DNA of 64,000 nucleotides from Isoetes taiwanensis (GCA_021234155.1 JAJEKV010000164.1:814783-878782); one strand, 5' to 3'; numbered from the stretch's first letter, positions 37,801 through 48,660 are shown. Notes: a model not told the origin generated them from the sequence alone. Made by a program: numbers and translations.

Positions 37801-39179
37801 TGTCATACATATGAATCCCCTTCCATAACAATTCCAATTCCTCTACCAAAGGTTCCATATAGACATCCATATTTTTAACTTGATATTTTCCTACAAAATG
37901 CATACACATTTATATGGTAAATAAATTTGAACGACTTCAACAACTGCATCTTCTCCATTCCATTCAAGTCAAGTCATTTCAATTCATTTCATATTTATAA
38001 ATAGCTACTGAGTAAAAAGTCAAATAAGTACCTGGAACAATCAACGTCAACATGATATGACCAGGTTTGGTAGCCATCCACGGTGGAATATTGTAGTTAA
38101 CAACAGCTACTGGCCACACACTATGTTTTGATGACATAGATCCCCAGGGGCATATTCCATCTCGTCCTAGTCCAAGTCTAATGTTGCGAGACTTCAATTT
38201 AAATTGTGGCCACTTTTCTTCGATATTTTTCCATGACTCTCCATCTGCAGGCATCCTCATTTTCCCATATGTACTGCGGTTCTTTGCATGATAGTCCATA
38301 AATGAGGCAAGGGATGGAGATCGAAACATATGACGTAAACAATGATAGGCATGTGTCGCAATGTTTTTCTTGCCACCTTCGACCTCCTGCCCTCCTCATA
38401 GCGTGGCTCATTGCACTTTGGACATGATTGATCTCCCGCATAATTGTTGCGAAATAATATGCAATCATTGATGCACGCATGTATACAATTATATTTTAGG
38501 CCCAATGAACGAAACAACTCTCTTGCCTCTCTCCTTGACTTTGGAAGACAATGCCCATCTGGTAGTATTTTGCCTAGTAAACTAAATCAATTTTTTCAAA
38601 TGTCGGTAGTTATTAATAATTGTGTGCTTAAGAAAATGCAAGTTATAAAAGTTGTACACATATACCTGAAAAGCTCAGAGACACTGTTGTTGCTCCAACC
38701 AACTTTATGTTGAAGATTCAAAATTAGCAAACATGTGGCAAGACGAGACACGCGCGCATTTGGATACAATGGGGTTGTTGCCTCGTTATGTAGGAATTCT
38801 GCCTTATCCCTAAACCCATTGTCAACACCATTATAATCTTCTGTCTGTTCACCTATTGGAAAATAATTTGTAATGGTCTCATGTATCACGTCCCCACCAA
38901 TGAAAGAACTGTTTGAATTCGATGGCTCTCCATGCAATGATTCATCATCGGTGGACTGAATATATAACATCATGAAATATAGTTGCCATTTTTATGTTAG
39001 AGGTCCTATTATACAATAGAATGAAGATAAGAATGAGACCGTAAAATCTTATAAAACACCCGTGTACAACATTCATTCCATTGTAAGCAATATGAAAGCA
39101 TATACGGAATAAGAAGTTCAACACACCACAAAATGTCGAAGGAAAATAAAGCCAACCTTAACATATCAGAGTCTACTAA

Positions 39180-39990
39180 TTACACATTTTTTCTGTCCTT
39201 ATGAGGCCTTCCACGAGGAACCATAATAGGACCCCCATTTCTAAGACGTTGAACCCTCCGAGGAGTAGGCCTTCTCCAATTATAATGAATTAACAACTCG
39301 TCACCAGGCTTTAAACTACGTGTAGCACAAACAACAACATAGGTCCCAACTATGGGACCTTCCATGTATTGTGGACGAGGTTCGGTGCAATCTACTTCAA
39401 CAAATTCTGCATTAGGAAGCACACCATAAATGCCACATGAACTGTTAATTAGTCCTGCAATGTTGCCATGTAATTGTGGCCTCCCATCAACATATATCCG
39501 GGCATCTCGAGACTTAATCCCAGCTTCTCTCAATGATGCTCCATTTGATGCAATCCCATATGTTGACATGCTTGGCATCCATGAAGCTAATTCATGCCAG
39601 GTCCCTCAGTCATAAGCAGGACCCCCATAAGCCATCAATGTGACAGAATTATTTGTCTTGGGCACATTAACTGGTTCCATTATATATAAGCTTCTTCCTG
39701 CATCGGGTTTCAAAATGGATGGAGCTATCATGTACTTGCGGCCCCAATAATAAAACTCTTGTAACATTGAGGGCAATTTTCCTTCTAATCTTACGATTAT
39801 AAGGCATTATTTTTTCTAGCAAAGCTTCAGGCATTGACATAACAAGATCATTTTTAGTCTCATTAACATGTTCCAAATCTAGAGTAGCAAATCGAGTTTT
39901 GAGTCGCATTGCTGCAGTGTTAGACCTAGTGCAAACACATGTACTTGATCTGAGGCTATGGCTCTGCAAAGCAAGGTCCTTCATACTAGA
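39180..39990 (-). pseudogene. SET-domain methyltransferase-like frame inside the CACTA element
   Basis: One frame from 39578 to 39180 reads RDARIYVDGRPQLHGNIAGL, INSSCGIYGVLPNAEFVEV, then VGTYVVVCATRSLKPGDELL and IHYNW. This is the C-terminal half of a SET domain: the GN-x-A-x-(F/L)-IN-H-SC-like motif, PNA, then the A-x-R-x-(I/L)-x-PG-(E/D)-ELL-x-Y motif. The usual His of NHSC is Ser. The frame extends upstream through FYYWGRKYMIAPSILKPDAG and YIMEPVNVPKTNNSVTLMAY, with one TGA (about 39610). Further upstream a frame change near 39780 joins MSMPEALLEKIMPYNRKIRR. It sits between exons 1 and 2 of the transposase on the same strand. It could be a captured host gene, an element-borne accessory gene, or an alternative exon set. 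No post-SET cysteines are seen; the C-terminus is Arg/Pro-rich. Confidence 0.75.
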
Positions 39991-40144
39991 ATTTTGTGCT
40001 CCCTCTACGGAGTAACACTACATCTAGGTTCTTCATCAGCTAGCATAAAGTTACGTGCACTATTTTTTCCTGACAACTAAACAAAAAACAGTGACCGATG
40101 TATAGAACAACTTTTGTTTAGTTGTTCTTTTTGTTTAGTAAACT

Positions 40145-40226
40145 AAAAAAAAAAAAACAGTGACCGATGTATAGAACAACTTTAACAAAAGTTGTTCTAT
40201 ACATCGGTCACTGTTTTTTTTTTTTT
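40145..40226. repeat. Perfect 39-bp palindrome with 4-bp loop
   Basis: The left arm 40145-40183 (poly-A then CAGTGACCGATGTATAGAAC...) is exactly complementary to 40188-40226, with loop AACA. A third, direct copy of the same core stands at 40087-40115. It lies in intron 1 of the transposase, 24 bp beyond the exon 1 donor. If transcribed it would fold into a strong hairpin. Confidence 0.95.
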
Positions 40227-40866
40227 TTGAGAAAGTATATGTAGCATACCTCATTGGCTTCTTGCTCAAGCCGACATTCTTCGTCACTTTGTTGTGGCCT
40301 ATTTTGCCACATGCCATATCTTGCCTCATGTTCTTGACGAACATGATAAGAACGTGCAGCACTACCACGACATGTATTGCACCAACAACTTTCGCGACTG
40401 AGGTACAATGCCTCAACGGGATCATTTCTAGGTCTTTTTCTGTGTCTTCGTCGGGGCGATAAAAAGGACGAAGATGAAGAGGAAGATGAAGACGAGGATG
40501 CACGACCTGGTAAATAATCATTTCCGCTACTAGTGTTGGTGGTGCCACTATCATTCATAGTGAGAAAACAACTGTGAAGCTGCCAACAAAAGTATAAACG
40601 TGATAAGAAGGTGCAATATGCTAATATAGACCTAGCAACATGGAAAATGAATGAATGCCAACATGCAACAAGGAATTGAAGATTTAACAAATTAAACTCT
40701 AGCAAGATATCCAATGGTTCAAACCAGCCCAAACCTATATTTTACATTTTTCTATTAAGGGTTTAGGGTTTTTTTTTATGGGCTTAATGGTTTTTCTAGA
40801 CTAGATGTCACAAAAACGAATTCACCGACCAGGCTTGATGGGAGGAATCGATCGAATCTAATAAGA

Positions 40867-43800
40867 ATGCCAAGATTAGAAATCAACCTGGCGCCAAATT
40901 TCGATCAGTATCAGAATCGGCCTCTCTATCAGAATCAGCGTCTCTCCTCTTGTGCTAGTCGGCCATCTAGCGCTCGCTCTCCACCAAGTTCCTCCAATCC
41001 AGTAAGATTCTATGGCACCTACACTACGATTAATTGTGGAAAAGTTTCCATATTAAGCTTTGGTTATATTGTCTCAGTGGCTGGTGGACAAGACAAAGGT
41101 AAGGGCAAAGCCCATGCTTCTGGCAATCGGGGAGGGGCAGAAAATGACGACCATGCGAGAGAGGAAAGAATGGCCACATTTTTTGGTAATATGCCTAGTG
41201 AAATCTATCAAGATTTCTTTGATGAAATGGAGAAACGTGTAAGGAGAAGTCTTGAAATCAGGCAAAGGGAACCTGGAAATAACGAAGAACAACAAGAAAG
41301 AGACATCTCAGTTGACAGGTAAGATTCTTTATATTTGTTAATGTTTCGATTTACTGCTGTTACAAAGAAAAAAGGCCAAAGCCAGAATGTCCAGGTGTGA
41401 ATCCTTGCCTTTCTTTATCAAACAGTCCATACATTATTCTCTAAATGATGTGTTATATTACATTGGTGGTCTTATGTGGCTGTCCATTTGAAGTACAGTA
41501 GGATAAAATTTCTGGTGGATGCTTATTTTAATTATGATGCTCACAGTCTGTTTTGTTGAAGGCGAAGGCTTTGGTGTTGAATCGCTTTCCCCTTTTGTCT
41601 AGGTTCTTGAGGTTTCTTTTTTTCATAAATCAACATATTTTCCAACTATTGTTTGCTTGCAGAGGGTTGTCTGTTGGCGATGCAGTGCAGTGTAAACATT
41701 TGCATGGGGCTGTAGAATATGGTATTGGACTGTTTTCAGAATAGGGTGTTGAACAAAGCGATTGTTAATCTTTGATTCTACATCACAGGGAATAGTGCTT
41801 ACAGCAGCTTGGCAGCTCATTAAGGCCTGATCTATTGTTCCTTCAGATTCTTCAGATTTTTGTAAACAAAGCCTCCAGATTCTTCGTTTTCTGTAAACAG
41901 TCCCATTGGAATTCTCCTGTATTGAATTCTCCATTTGAATTCTCCTGTATTGTTAAAACTTTGGAATCAGAGTCGTATGCTTTGGAATAGTGTGTTAGAA
42001 GCTCCTATTTAGCATTTTTTCTGAAGCTTTTTCCGTTGTTTTGGAGCTCCTGTTTTGGCTTGTCTCTGCTTTTTATGCCAGAAAAGGTTGTTATAATAGA
42101 GGATACAATGATCAGCAAATTTTGTTCTCCAAGGAATCTGATCGTCTCTGCTCAAATGCAAGTGTAATTGCATCTTGAGCTTGTAGCGATTCAAAGCATA
42201 TGGATTGGCAACAGTACAGAGATTGAACAAATAGGTATGGGAGACGAAGAACCTACCAATTTTTGCTGCTTCCCAATTTTTGCTGTGGTGGAACACCAAA
42301 GTAAGCGCAGATGTAGGGCAAGTAAGGGGCCTGGTTTACGTACCGCTTTCCTCATTAAGTCAGCGCTTGACAACTGAGCAAAGAAAAAGTCTGCACTTAT
42401 GCACATGGTTTGGGGAATTCCCTTTTTAATGCGCTTAATCATAACAGGCTTGTATTGTTTATAGAACTCCTTTCCTATATTAATTGGTAAGAATTACGTA
42501 TTTTGATCAATGTCTTTGATGTTCTAGTTCAATGATTGGGGAACCTTTCCAATAGACGATCTAGTACGCAAGATAAAAGAGGATGGTGGATATACAGTAT
42601 GGAAGAAGAAAATGATTACGAAAGGTTATGAAGTACATAAGGTATAGAAAAAATGATCATTTTCATTTGAATTATTATTTCATTGTTGGAAAATTATATA
42701 GTTATGCTATCATTTATGTTTGCAGCATAAAGCTAGTGACTACGTGAAGAAACCTAGCCCTGGCGTTGTGTTCAAGAAGAAGATCAAACAAGAGGATAAA
42801 GGAAACTTGAAGAACCAACAACCGATCTATCTTGATTTTGAGAAGGTTAGTAATCTCATTTTTTAGGGAAATTTTAAATAGTGACCCATTTGCAGCATAG
42901 CCAGCTTGACTTGGCTGCTGCATTGTACCCATATGTAGAAATTCCTGCATGTCCTCCGCTTGGTTTCGACCGCTTTATCTGCTCCCTTACAGTTCCTGCT
43001 GCCCTCTTCCTATCTGACTTTGCTTTTTCCAGTTGTAAAACTCGCCTTTCAAGAGGGTCTGAGGGATATTGAGATCCCAATTTATAATCTTCTATGCATT
43101 TTAGCACAGACTTCAGTGCAGGAAGCTCCTTCATCATAGAATCATTCTGCTACAAAAATGAAGAATGTAAGAATATACTAGTATCTGCATAAATAACTAA
43201 ACACGAGATAATTACTTGAGCAGTTGCAGAGTAGTTTCCAGATTTCAATATATCCTGGGAAGTCTTTCTAGCCTCTTTGAGATAAGTTTTTAGCAGATCC
43301 ACGGGCCCTATTTTGTCCAGAAAGCCAAAGGCATGTGCAAATGCAAGCGCCTCCACTTGCTTCCCTTCCTTATTAAGTTTTTCAACTAAGCCTGCACATG
43401 GTGCAAAAGATATGAGAGGATTACAATCTTGACTAAGAGAACTCAAAATAATCTCTTTATCTGAAACTTTCCAGTGTTTGTATTTGATATAGACTCGGGG
43501 ATGCCTAATAAACCTTCTTTATATGAAATGTAAAGGGGCAATCCTGTTCTAAGCAGCTGCCAAATCCTTGTCTAAGCAACTGCCAAATTGTTGACATTAG
43601 GAAGTGTTCTAAAATATCAGGTTAAAAACTGTTGGATTTTGAAACCACAGTTTAGCATGTTACATAGACAACAGGATGCAAAGGAGGATTTTCGTTAAGT
43701 CTTTCTTAATATTGAGAGGACACCAACCTGGCATCTTGGCCGATAACCCAAGGGATTTACAAAGAGCAGGAGTCTGCTTACGCCTGGCAACAGCTGAAAC

Positions 43801-45150
43801 TAGCTGACAGAGCTCATCCTCATCATATTGAGAAGCGATTCCAAATGTTGCCAGTAGCTGAAGAAAAGCCTGCTCGTCCAATGAGTTGCCCCCAGCAGCA
43901 TCTCTCTGGACGTCCATCAGGTGCCATTCCTCCTCATATTGGGAACTGCAACAGCCTTGTGTATCTTAATCTGCAAGGAAATAAGCTTGAAGAAACCATT
44001 CCTCCAGAACTATGCAACGCCCTCAGCATTACTACTCTTGACCTTTTTAGAAACAGCCTTTTGGGTGTAATCCCTTCTGAGATTGGAAACCTGAAAAAGC
44101 TTCAGTTTCTTGTATTAGCAAATAATAGGTTGCGTGGACAGATTCCATCAGAAATAGGCAGGCTTGAAGGGCTGCAGAATCTGTATTTGGCAGGCTAAGT
44201 GGACATATTCCTTCGTCTCTTTGTAATCTCACTAATATGACTGAACTTTTACTGCATGGTAATAGATTATCTGGTTCTATACCTTTTGAGCTGGGGAACT
44301 ACACAAGTTTGATCACATTAACTCTGTCTCAGAACAATCTAGCTGGTCAGATTCCTCCAGATTTGGGCAGGCTCTCAAACATCAGCTTTGTATACATTTA
44401 CTACAACCATCTTATAGGCAAAATTCCTCCTGAGCTTGGTATGTGTTCTAAACTGCAAAAGTTAGACCTTTTTGCAAACAACTTGGAAGGTGCAATACCT
44501 CCTCAACTAGGGATGCTCAAACAAATTGTGTTCTTGCATTTGAGATAGAATAACTTGTCTGGACTTATCTCCCCTGAGCTTGCTCAATGTACCAATTTGC
44601 AATTGCTGCATCCAGCTAACAATGGATTTATTGGTCCCATTCCATCTGAATTTGCTGGCCTCCAAGAACTGCAAATGCTACTTCTTTACCAGAATAATCT
44701 GACAGGCAATAAGACATATATGATTTTGGAGTTGACATTCTATAATTTGACCATGTATCACCCTGCCATGTTCTATTGCATTCAAGCTGCTGCATGCCTT
44801 TAGAACACTTGAAAATGTAACTGCATCTGGATTTACGCTTTCTTGTTGCATTTTCTCATAGAACCCCAATGCATGAAGACCAGAATCATGCTGGGAAAAC
44901 CCAACAATCATTGTGTTCCATGACACCAGATCTTTTTTCTGCAGATTATCAAATACTTCCTGTGCTTCCTCCAGCATGCCACATTTTGCATACACTCAAT
45001 GAGTGCATACACTTCTTGGTAAATTGAACACAATTTGAGAATTGACAAATTTCTTGTTTTATTTTTTTTACACAGGTTAGCGAAGAGGAAGAGCGCAATG
45101 AGCCCACTGATAAAGGTTCGTCTCCTGCTAAGGACGATAACCTGGAATGA
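40867..45150 (+). CDS. Second CACTA gene (TNP1/TNPA-like), multi-exon
   Basis: Divergent from the transposase and starting about 310 bp from its start. Exon 1 is 40867-41001 (MPRLEINLAPNFDQYQNRPL..., ending SSSNP before G|GTAAGA-like site CCA|GTAAG). Exon 2 is about 41087-41320 (GQDKGKGKAHASGNRG; MATFFGNMPSEIYQDFFDEM; ends GACAG|GTAAG). A later exon at 42532-42642 reads FNDWGTFPIDDLVRKIKEDG and ends AAG|GTATAG. Exon 42726-42846 reads YVKKPSPGVVFKKKIKQEDK and ends GAG AAG|GTTAG. The last exon 45079-45150 reads VSEEEERNEPTDKGSSPAKD and stops TGA. An exon near 41661-41730 is possible. It is a basic, low-complexity protein without known domain; by position and charge it would be the element's DNA-binding subterminal factor. 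Exon joins are inferred by eye. Confidence 0.6.
42880..43917 (-). pseudogene. FRIGIDA-like gene fragment captured in a CACTA intron
   Basis: Three minus exons in order. 43917-43740 reads SLDEQAFLQLLATFGIASQY, DEDELCQLVSAVARRKQTPA. 43395-43215 reads LVEKLNKEGKQVEALAFAHA, FGFLDKIGPVDLLKTYLKEA, with GT after it. 43143-42880 reads MMKELPALKSVLKCIEDYKL, SQYPSDPLERRVLQLEKAKS. These are hallmark blocks of the plant FRIGIDA superfamily, whose members act in chromatin-linked flowering and development control. A frame shift near 42945 (STYGYNAAA versus MGTMQQPSQAGYAANG) breaks the C-terminal region. The N-terminal coiled coil is absent. It lies opposite to the host intron's gene and meets the LRR fragment at about 43917. 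Confidence 0.85.
43918..44712 (+). pseudogene. LRR receptor-kinase ectodomain fragment
   Basis: About eleven plant-type 24-residue leucine-rich repeats (L-x-x-L-x-L-x-x-N-x-L-x-G-x-IP). Examples are GAIPPHIGNCNSLVYLNLQG, NRLRGQIPSEIGRLEGLQNL, LSGSIPFELGNYTSLITLTL and NNLAGQIPPDLGRLSNISFV. A frame change near 44192 and an in-frame TAG at 44546-44548 disable it. No signal peptide, transmembrane segment or kinase is present. It begins mid-protein exactly where the FRIGIDA fragment ends and stops mid-repeat (QNNLTG) at about 44712, where the PPR fragment begins. Confidence 0.88.
44713..44995 (-). pseudogene. PPR gene fragment captured in a CACTA intron
   Basis: The minus frame reads MYAKCGMLEEAQEVFDNLQK, KDLVSWNTMIVGFSQHDSG, then ALGFYEKMQQESVNPDAVTF and SSVLKACSSLNAIEHGRVIH. 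These are P, L and S pentatricopeptide motifs of the plant PLS class, uninterrupted over about 85 residues. There is no start and no C-terminal E/DYW extension. It is unrelated in sequence to the PPR fragment in Helitron 2. Confidence 0.88.
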
Positions 45151-45439
45151 GAATTATGCATGAGAGAAATTGTCTCAAACTAAAACTAAAACAAATAACT
45201 TTTTATGTTAAAAGTACTTCAAATGTAGAATGATCTTTCATTCGAATTAACGTAATGTTCTTTACTTCAAGTAATTTGATTGGGATTGAGTTTTTTATCA
45301 TTACTCGTGCAATTACTTAAATCATTTTTCCTTTCTTTGTATATATGCATGATGCAACCATGGACTCAAACCAGACCAATTTTGCACATATGAACAGAAA
45401 AAAAAAACAATCCAAATACTAATGTCAAAAAAAAAAAAA

Positions 45440-46254
45440 ATCTATTGACGTAACTAGAAAAATGACAAAAATTGAAAGTAGAATTGCCACATAGAGACTA
45501 TTGATTTAGACACAAATTTGACAATGGTATCATATATGCTCAAAAAAATTGACTTATATATGTCACAAAAGGATCTAAAATTTGACAAAATTTTGTTACT
45601 CAAACATCACAAAATTTGTTATACCTATATAACTAAATGTTACAATCATGTTGCAAAATAAAGTACGCTCGCTATAAGTTGCATAAAAAAGGGATATAAA
45701 ACATGTTGCAAGAGAGTTACAAATATGACGTAAATGATGTCAAAGTGGTGTAACAATTTGGTTGCATAGTCGATACTAATATATGATAGAAAGTATGACA
45801 CAATTATTGAATAACATGGATAAGCGCTTGATGCAAACATGCCATGCAATTGCTCAAATGTAGTCGTTGAGTCGAGACTAATGTGATAGAAAACATGACG
45901 CAATTATTGAATAACTTGGATATAAGCTCGACACAAATATACCATGCCGTTGCCACAAATGTAGTCATAGTCTTGAGACTAATATGATAGAAAGTCTGAC
46001 GCAATTATTGATATAACTTGGATATAAGTTTGACACAAATATGCAATGTAATTGCCACAAATGTAGTCGTTTTGTCATTTTTGCGTTATGTAGCCATGAC
46101 ACAATACTTGACGCAATGGGTGTTGCCCATGCGACATCAAAGTATATGACTTTTAGCGTCAACCTTGTGACATTTAGTGGGCCTTTGAGAATACCTATAG
46201 CGTCACTTTGTTTGACACTATATCCGACGAAAAATACCCTTTTCTGTTGTAGTG
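45440..46254. promoter_or_regulatory. CACTA right subterminal repeat region with 101-bp tandem units
   Basis: Many TGACxCAA, TTTGACA and GACACAAA motifs. Three tandem units begin ACTAATxTGATAGAAA at 45775, 45877 and 45978 (102, 101 and about 101 bp), each carrying TGAC(A/G)CAATTATTGA and CCACAAATGTAGTC-type motifs. Expected binding region for the element's second protein (inferred). Confidence 0.75.
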
Positions 46255-46257
46255 TTT

Positions 46258-47074
46258 TCTTTTTAAATATGTAACTATCGTTTTTCTTGCTCAGATGTTT
46301 GGAACAAAAATATGTCTTTTATATAAAGTACAAGAGTTTAACATAAAGTTGGAATAGTAAAAGCATAATATGCAAAGGCTGCTTGAAACTCATGTTTTAA
46401 ATTTATGACACTTGAAACCCTTTGTTTAATTCTCTTACATTTTAAAATGTTGTTTTTTTTTACTTAAAGATCCTCCCCCAAAACCCCTTTCTTTTTGGTT
46501 GAAGAACGTTAGACTTTATATCAAAGAGTCAAATACAAGTATAAGTGCAAAGGTAGGAATAAAATCTCAGCAGATAAGCAGAGACCCACTGAGTGAAGCA
46601 ACCTGCTTAAGCATAAGAGCGCACATCCAAATACTCCTCAAAAATCAATTGCCTCTTACGAGGGGCAAGTGAAAAACAATGGTACTTAGCAATGTGATAT
46701 CGAGCTTCTTGGAGAACACAATTATCTGCCACATCTAAACCTTTGCAGATTACCAGTTCGTCTTTTCCAAATAGTCCAAAGCAAACATCCTGCTGCAAGA
46801 TTAAAAACCTGGATTTGTAACTCTATCCATACTTGGGTAAATTGCGAAGAGCACTTGTTGACTTGTTAGTGAAACTTGAAAAGAGAGAACAACCAATCCC
46901 ATACCAGTCTGAGGTGGTCACACATAAAAAATAGCAATGCTCACTGATACTTGAAGCTTTGTTTGCTTAAAAATGCACAACATGCTGGTTTAAACAAGTC
47001 AATAATACTTGAACAATGTAATAGAAATTGAATTTACTTCAAAGCACCCATATTTATGGTGCATATATGCTACA
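46258..47074. other. AT-rich spacer, no gene recognised
   Basis: The minus frame at 46798-46607 (LVICKGLDVADNCVLQEARY) is short and unassigned. Nothing else stands out. Confidence 0.35.
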
Positions 47075-47725
47075 GATGAAAGCCTCAAATGAATTCTAGT
47101 TACGTGCAAAATACAATTATGAGGCATCCAACATATAAAAATTAAATCCCCCAACACATAACAACCATTGACATTAACAACCAACACATAACTACCATTG
47201 ACATTAATTAACACAACCATTGGGTCCAACACATTTAAATTAAAATCCCCCTTAAACCCCCTTTGGTTTGGGTGCATATTCACACGGGGGGTGACTCCGG
47301 GCAACGAGAGCTGTTGGATAGGCATATTCACCCCTTATTCCTTAATCTAAACCGCACGAAAAGTTCCTCGCTTGTGGGTATGCAAGTACAAAATTTGCTA
47401 TAATTGTATAACAAGATTTGCAAAATACTATAAGATTTCAAGTTTAATACTATATGGTGTTGATTTCACGCGGTAAAATACAATTATGAGGGCTCACGCC
47501 TCTACGCCACCCCCGCAGGTGAATATGCACCCAAACCAAAGGGGGTTTAAGGGGATTTTAATTTAAATGTGTTGGACCCAATGGTTGTGTTAATTAATGT
47601 CAATGGTAGTTATGTGTTGGTTGTTAATGTCAATGGTTGTTATGTGTTGGGGATTTAATTTTATATGTTGGATGCCTCATAATTGTATTTTGCACGAACT
47701 AGAATTCATTTGAGGCTTTCATCAG
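47075..47725. mobile_element. Foldback element with arms of about 200 bp
   Basis: The left arm 47075-47283 (GATGAAAGCCTCAAATGAAT...TTTGGGTGCATATTCAC) is the near-perfect reverse complement of 47518-47725, separated by about 234 bp. Arms differ only by a few small gaps and substitutions (for example one extra A and one extra C near 47134-47146 and TACGTGC versus TTCGTGC). Each arm also holds an internal duplication of ACACATAAC(A/T)ACCATTGACATTAA. There are no coding frames. The target duplication is not clear. Consistent with a foldback/MITE-like element or an inverted duplication. Confidence 0.85.
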
Positions 47726-48379
47726 AAGCTTTTGAATTTGATCACAATAAAGCAAATAGAACATAAGTAAAAGTTACCATAAAGATAGAGCAGATTGATC
47801 CCATTATTCTGAAAGTTATAAAGTTTGCAATACAAAGAAAACCCCCTGTTATTATACTACATATTGTTACTTCCGCTGCAATGACACCATTGTTTATCAA
47901 TCCATGATTTTGGATGCTCCATCTCTAGCTTAAAGGTAATGCATGATTCACCTTATGGTTCGATTAAAGTTCCAAACCTACAATATAAATGCATTCTTGT
48001 GGCCACTGTTTGACTGATCTGCGTGACATGGAAAAGGGCGTGGAATAATTTGCCTGTTGTGTGCATAAGAATCCGTTTGTTGATTGAAGCTAAAGGCTGG
48101 CTGCTATGAACAATTCGGCAGCCAGGAATATCCAAGAGTTGGAAGCAAACATAGGGCCTAAACTCTAAACTCTTTTTGAATCTGCAGCAAATCTTAGGAA
48201 GGAAACAAAAAGGGGTTTTGCAGCACTACATTGTAGAATCAGGAAACCAATACCTTGTAAAAAAAAACATTATGCTAACTGAAGAAACATTAAAAAACAA
48301 ATACCTTTGTAAGTGTGAGCAAAAAACCCATCTCGTGGTAGTAAAATCCACTCCGGCAATAAGAATCCAAGAGGGCAAG
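47726..48379. other. Spacer without recognised gene
   Basis: AACCCCCTGTTATT...CTACATATT occurs here (47842-47868) and again at 48823-48845, a short dispersed repeat. No coding support. Confidence 0.35.
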
Positions 48380-48660
48380 TACACATGCATATGCACACAT
48401 GCACACACATGCACACATGCACATGCACATGCACATGCACTTGCACATGCACAATACACATGCACATGCACATGCACAATACACATGCACATGCACATGC
48501 ACATGCACGCACATGCACATGCACGCACATGCACATGTATGTGCATACATGCATACACATGCGCAGTTGTTCATGCACAAACACCACCAGGCATGTGCAC
48601 ATGCATGTGCATGTGTGTGCATGTGCATGTGCGTGCATGTGCATGTGTTCATGCACAAAC
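48380..48660. repeat. (ACATGC)n/(GCATGT)n inverted compound microsatellite
   Basis: 48383-48535 is mostly ACATGC/CACATG units. 48536-48660 holds the complementary GTGCAT/ATGTGC units, so the tract is a large imperfect palindrome of alternating purine-pyrimidine DNA. Long His/Cys/Met-rich frames on both strands here are artefacts. Confidence 0.93.

Larger units (their letters stand above)
35185..40558 (-). pseudogene. TNP2-type CACTA transposase (decayed, multi-exon)
   Basis: The start is at 40558: MNDSGTTNTSSGNDY, a poly-Ser run, then CWCNTCRGSAARSYHVRQEH (zinc-finger-like N-terminus), ending GAG|GT at 40250. Exon 38955-38666 has EATTPLYPNARVSRLATCLL. Exon from 38574 has LPDGHCLPKSRREARELFRS and YNCIHACINDCILFRNNYAG. 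38350-38037 has GLGRDGICPWGSMSSKHSVW. 37885-37720 has VYMEPLVEELELLWKGIHMY (Transposase_21 core). 37640-36985 has CGTSLTSYRSKHLKKQIYFG and VVHFFDPMHIFKNIAHS. The 36910-36510 exons are DUF4218-like (AGPAPARWMFFLERYMKVLK). 36015-35620 is DUF4216-like (DEPFVFPNQVEQVFFHPDPD). 35640-35185 is an acidic tail. Defects: frame changes near 38370, 37435, 36390 and 35645, and an in-frame TAA at about 36513. Family assignment is firm; function is lost. Confidence 0.9.
34264..46254. mobile_element. Complete CACTA (En/Spm) DNA transposon
   Basis: The left end is CACTACAAGAGGATAGGC at 34264. The right end reads CTTTTCTGTTGTAGTG to 46254, whose complement CACTACAACAGAAAAG matches the left end. Both are flanked by TTT (34261-34263 and 46255-46257), the 3-bp target duplication expected for CACTA. 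Subterminal regions (34290-34850 and 45440-46240) are packed with direct and inverted TGTGTCA/TGACACAA/TGACGCAA motifs, the layout of TNPA/TNP1 binding sites. It holds two divergent genes, a SET-like frame and three host gene fragments. The transposase has stops and frameshifts, so mobility would need help from another copy. Size is 11,991 bp. Confidence 0.93.
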
